Notes under the pieces: generated by a model
The model's input: only the letters and a program-made list of their open reading frames with translations
What the model was told of the DNA's origin: nothing
The model's database searches: none
Made by a program: the position numbers and the translations under genes
From: an uncultured Bacillota bacterium
GTDB taxonomy: Bacteria > Bacillota > Clostridia > Christensenellales > UBA1242
Length of the DNA stretch: 45,132 nt
NCBI GenBank assembly: GCA_900551705.1
Contig: URWY01000009.1
Span: 1-45,132, forward strand
Direction: 5' to 3'
Shown here: positions 42,823-45,132 of the stretch, in pieces
Numbering within the stretch: the stretch's first letter is position 1
Layout of the letters: every line of letters starts with the position of its first letter

Positions 42823-43442
42823 TAGTTGTATGCCTCCTCTAATGATTTTACAGCAGCTTTTGTTAAAACAACTGTTTTGTTAGCAACAACATCGTATGTT
42901 GAAAGAAGTTCAGCAATTTGAAGTTCTACATTTTGAATGTTGTTTGCAGCTCTTACGCCGTCAGCATTTGGAGCATCTGTAACAACAACTACTTTATTGT
43001 CAATCTTAAATGCATTTAAGAATTTTTCAACTTCTTTTGTTTTTGGAGCATCAAGTTTAAATTCATCAATAAAGATAATGTCGTTTTGAGCAAGTTTTGC
43101 AGATAATGCAGATGCAAATGCAATTTTCTTAACTTGTTTGTTAACTTTCTTTGAAAAGTCTCTTGGCTTTGGAGCAAATACTACGCCGCCGCCTTTGTAT
43201 TCAGGTGACTTTGTAGAACCATGTCTTGCTCTACCTGTGTGTTTTTGTCTGTAAGGTTTCTTTGCGTGTCCTCTAACTTCACTACGAGTAAGAGTTGATT
43301 TTGTTCCTTGTCTTTGATTTGCATTGTAAGCGACAACAACTTCATGAATTAATGGTTCATTGTAAGCAATGTCAAAAACATTTTCTGGAAGTTCAATCTC
43401 TCCAATTTCGTTAGCAGACATATCATATAATTTTGATTTCAT
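42822..43442 (-). CDS. rplD: 50S ribosomal protein L4
   Basis: 206 residues. QRQGTKSTLTRSEVRGHAKKPYRQKHTGRARHGSTKSPEYKGGGVVFAPKPRDF is the long tunnel loop (quoted in part as the diagnostic motif KPYRQKHTGRARHGS). The globular domain follows. In some bacteria L4 represses its own operon through the leader of rpsJ. Confidence 0.97.
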   Translation of the reverse strand: MKSKLYDMSANEIGEIELPENVFDIAYNEPLIHEVVVAYNANQRQGTKSTLTRSEVRGHAKKPYRQKHTGRARHGSTKSPEYKGGGVVFAPKPRDFSKKVNKQVKKIAFASALSAKLAQNDIIFIDEFKLDAPKTKEVEKFLNAFKIDNKVVVVTDAPNADGVRAANNIQNVELQIAELLSTYDVVANKTVVLTKAAVKSLEEAYN

Positions 43443-43459
43443 AAGTTTTGCCTCACCTT

Positions 43460-44092
43460 TTAAGCTTTAACCGCTTCTTTAATCATTACGATTGAGCCTT
43501 TTGGACCTGGAACGCAACCCTTAATTAAAAGGATATTCCTGTCTGCATCAACCTTAACAACTTCAAGATTTTGGATTGTCACATTTTCATAACCATATCG
43601 ACCTGGCATTTTTTTGTTTTTAAACACTCTTGATGGTGTTGAGTTAGCACCCATTGAACCAACTTCTCTATGAACAGGGCCAACACCGTGTGTCATTTTT
43701 AAGCGGTGAGCATTCCATCTTTGGATATTACCTGTAAATCCTCTACCTCTTGTTCTTCCTGAAACATCAACCATATCTTTTTCAGCAAAGATATCAGCTT
43801 TAATTTCAGCACCGATTTCATAATCGTTTGAATTTTCAAATCTAAATTCTTTAATAATTTTTGAAGGTTCTACATTTGCTTTTTTGAGTAAGCCAAGAAC
43901 AGGTTTGTTAACTCTGTTTTCTTTGGTTTTGTTAAAAGCAACAACAACTGAATTATAACCTTCTTTGTCTGTTGTCTTCTTTTGGACAACATAGCATGGA
44001 CCAGCTTCAACAACTGTTACTGGAACAACCAAACCTTCAGGCGTGAAGATTTGTGTCATGCCGAGTTTTTTACCTAATATAGCTTTTTTCAT
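43460..44092 (-). CDS. rplC: 50S ribosomal protein L3
   Basis: 210 residues. ILGKKLGMTQIFTPEGLVVPVTVVEAGPC at the start, VSGRTRGRGFTGNIQRW, THGVGPVHREVGSMG and KMPGRYGYENVTIQNL are diagnostic. Early assembly protein reaching the peptidyl transferase centre. Confidence 0.97.
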   Translation of the reverse strand: MKKAILGKKLGMTQIFTPEGLVVPVTVVEAGPCYVVQKKTTDKEGYNSVVVAFNKTKENRVNKPVLGLLKKANVEPSKIIKEFRFENSNDYEIGAEIKADIFAEKDMVDVSGRTRGRGFTGNIQRWNAHRLKMTHGVGPVHREVGSMGANSTPSRVFKNKKMPGRYGYENVTIQNLEVVKVDADRNILLIKGCVPGPKGSIVMIKEAVKA

Positions 44093-44106
44093 TATATCTT
44101 CTCTCC

Positions 44107-44415
44107 TTAAAGTTTAATTTTGACGTCAACGCCTGCTGGCAAGTCAATTTTCATAAGCGATTCAATCGCTTTTTGTGTTGGACTATACACATCAATCATT
44201 CTTTTGTGTGTCCTGCATTCGAATTGTTCACGACTATCTTTGTGTTTGTGTGGTGAACGAATGACTGTTACCACTTCTTTATCTGTTGGAAGTGGAATAG
44301 GTCCTGCTACCTTAGAGCCATTTTTGTTTGCTGCATCAATAATTCTTGTGCAAGCTTGATCTAACAATGCGTGATCATAGGCTTTAAGTTTAATTCTCAT
44401 TTTTTGCGATGCCAT
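44107..44415 (-). CDS. rpsJ: 30S ribosomal protein S10
   Basis: 102 residues. KMRIKLKAYDHALLDQACTRI, GPIPLPTDKEVVTVIRSPH and EFECRTHKRMIDV are diagnostic. First gene of the superoperon; also known as NusE in antitermination. GGAGGAT precedes the start, after a long leader. Confidence 0.97.
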   Translation of the reverse strand: MASQKMRIKLKAYDHALLDQACTRIIDAANKNGSKVAGPIPLPTDKEVVTVIRSPHKHKDSREQFECRTHKRMIDVYSPTQKAIESLMKIDLPAGVDVKIKL

Positions 44416-44707
44416 TTTAAAATCCTCCTGTCTTAATCTAATTAACCCCGTTGTGACAAGTAGCCCATGCTGCCAGTATCAATAAAAGTTGACTTTGCAA
44501 ACCAATAAACTAATGAATTAGCATCTATTTGCATATTTTTATAATTAAATATACAACGATGCCGTGTGTGTCACGCTAATACTCAAAAAAAATTAACGAA
44601 TTTTGCGGGGCGCGAAAATCAATGTTTTCACTAGTCCACATAAGTTCTCTCAACTTGCGCTCGCTTAGCAATTTGAGTAACCTTACGCTTCGCCCATTCG
44701 TATTAGC
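44416..44707 (-). promoter_or_regulatory. Long 5' leader of the S10 operon
   Basis: About 290 nt between the predicted start site and rpsJ without a convincing reading frame. It contains a GC-richer portion (44600-44700) with a hairpin: 44649-44658 pairs with 44668-44677 (10 bp, one mismatch, 9-nt loop). A shorter run with GTGACA near 44565-44575 could be a second promoter. Leaders of S10 operons often bind L4; I cannot match this one to a known structure. Confidence 0.4.
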
Positions 44708-44713
44708 GAAATG

Positions 44714-44742
44714 ATAATACTACATTTTCCCCATAATGTCAA
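44714..44742 (-). promoter_or_regulatory. Promoter of the S10-spc-alpha superoperon
   Basis: Minus-strand perfect TTGACA (44737-44742), 17-bp spacer, TATTAT (44714-44719). Start site expected near 44707. Confidence 0.7.
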
Positions 44743-44881
44743 CTGTTTTTCCCAAAAATTTTTATAATTTTTTGAATTTCAAAACATATCCATTTTGCGC
44801 ATAATATAATTAATGTGTTATTTATACTAAAAAGCCATATAGTGCATATTACTAAATAATCAAAAATTTTTAAATTTACTA
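44743..44881. other. AT-rich divergent intergenic region
   Basis: About 140 bp of very AT-rich sequence between the S10 promoter and the promoter of the next gene. It holds only short, biased reading frames. No other structure was seen. Confidence 0.5.
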
Positions 44882-44910
44882 TTGACAAAAAATAGCGTTT
44901 AGAATATAAT
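44882..44910 (+). promoter_or_regulatory. Consensus promoter of the last gene
   Basis: TTGACA (44882-44887), 17-bp spacer, TATAAT (44905-44910): both boxes perfect. It should give strong constitutive expression. The ribosome binding site AAAGGAG follows. Confidence 0.85.
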
Positions 44911-44934
44911 ATTTTCCGAAAAAGGAGTTGAATT

Positions 44935-45132
44935 ATGGCAGGATTTGAAATTGATATGTCAGAAGTATCAACAGAACAAGGCGAAAGTAGCATAGACATC
45001 GGCTATGTTTACACAGACGCACAAGGCAACAATCATTATTTAACTAGACAAGAAGCTCAGGCAATGGGCTTGCTTTCTGATGCAGAACAAGAAACCACAC
45101 AAAACAATCCATTCCAAAATTTAGCAGGGCAA
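44935..45132 (+). CDS. Unrecognised protein, 5' part only
   Basis: The first 66 codons are in the window: MAGFEIDMSEVSTEQGES, then IDIGYVYTDAQGNNHYLTRQ and a Gln/Asn/Glu-rich stretch. It is acidic, has no signal peptide and I recognise no family. AAAAAGGAG 7 nt before the ATG and a perfect promoter show it is a real, highly expressed gene. It is cut by the window edge. Confidence 0.75.
   Translation, partial: MAGFEIDMSEVSTEQGESSIDIGYVYTDAQGNNHYLTRQEAQAMGLLSDAEQETTQNNPFQNLAGQ

Noticed and set aside
44739..44999. 86-codon minus-strand frame across the S10-last gene interval
   Set aside because: It runs antisense through the perfect promoter and start of the last gene and has no ribosome binding site.
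1..45132. tRNA, rRNA or known riboswitches
   Set aside because: No cloverleaf with a GGTTCGAATC-type loop, no rRNA signature and no recognisable riboswitch core was found by eye; a covariance-model scan was not possible.

Overview
The window comes from an AT-rich, low-GC Gram-positive-type bacterium, most likely an uncultured Clostridia-like member of the Bacillota. Evidence: a complete S10-spc-alpha ribosomal operon in Firmicutes order, with a KOW-domain gene between map and infA, zinc-binding S14, S4 and L36, an adenylate kinase with a four-Cys lid, strong GGAGG ribosome binding sites, and short T-tailed hairpin terminators. No RNA genes or CRISPR array were seen. All identifications are from reading motifs; no database search was run.

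Layout, left to right. (1) 1-860: possible IS-end-like sequence, a CrtO-like membrane acyltransferase gene on the minus strand, and a tight divergent promoter region. (2) 859-2859: a U32-family protein. (3) 2894-11215, minus strand: a three-gene operon encoding a huge secreted ricin-B-lectin protein, a membrane-anchored YD-repeat/Hint/LHH-nuclease polymorphic toxin, and a probable immunity protein. (4) 11385-11918: a GrpB-family protein. (5) 11930-15608, minus strand: a tightly coupled GGDEF - radical SAM - short divergent phosphoketolase operon. (6) 15682-19305: a LysR regulator divergent from a PHP-PHP-HAD phosphatase operon. (7) 19326-19988: a collagen-like protein. (8) 20081-28170, minus strand: a compact phage-derived head module. 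(9) 28269-28724: rnhA. (10) 28814-44415, minus strand: the ribosomal/secY/rpoA superoperon, preceded by a leader of about 290 nt. (11) 44935 to the end: the start of an unrecognised gene behind a consensus promoter.

The most unusual part is region 8. Its gene order matches the head and neck section of P22-like podoviruses: small terminase-like, portal, scaffold, coat, a small protein, gp4-like adaptor, gp10-like beta-propeller, coiled coil. It is followed by two holin-like proteins. There is no large terminase, integrase, replication gene, regulator or endolysin, yet every reading frame is open. It has its own promoter and UUCG-loop terminator and sits beside the core ribosomal operon. That suggests a domesticated capsid element (gene-transfer-agent-like or another particle) rather than an active prophage. 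An intergenic stretch inside it holds eleven T-tracts phased at about 10 bp.

Other systems also stand out. The toxin operon pairs a lectin-bearing secreted protein with a self-cleaving toxin. The GGDEF-radical SAM-phosphoketolase operon is an unusual gene combination. Several genes (758 minus, 859 plus, 28724 minus, perhaps 16659 plus) have a -10 box ending 6-7 nt before the ATG and no ribosome binding site, which suggests leaderless mRNAs.
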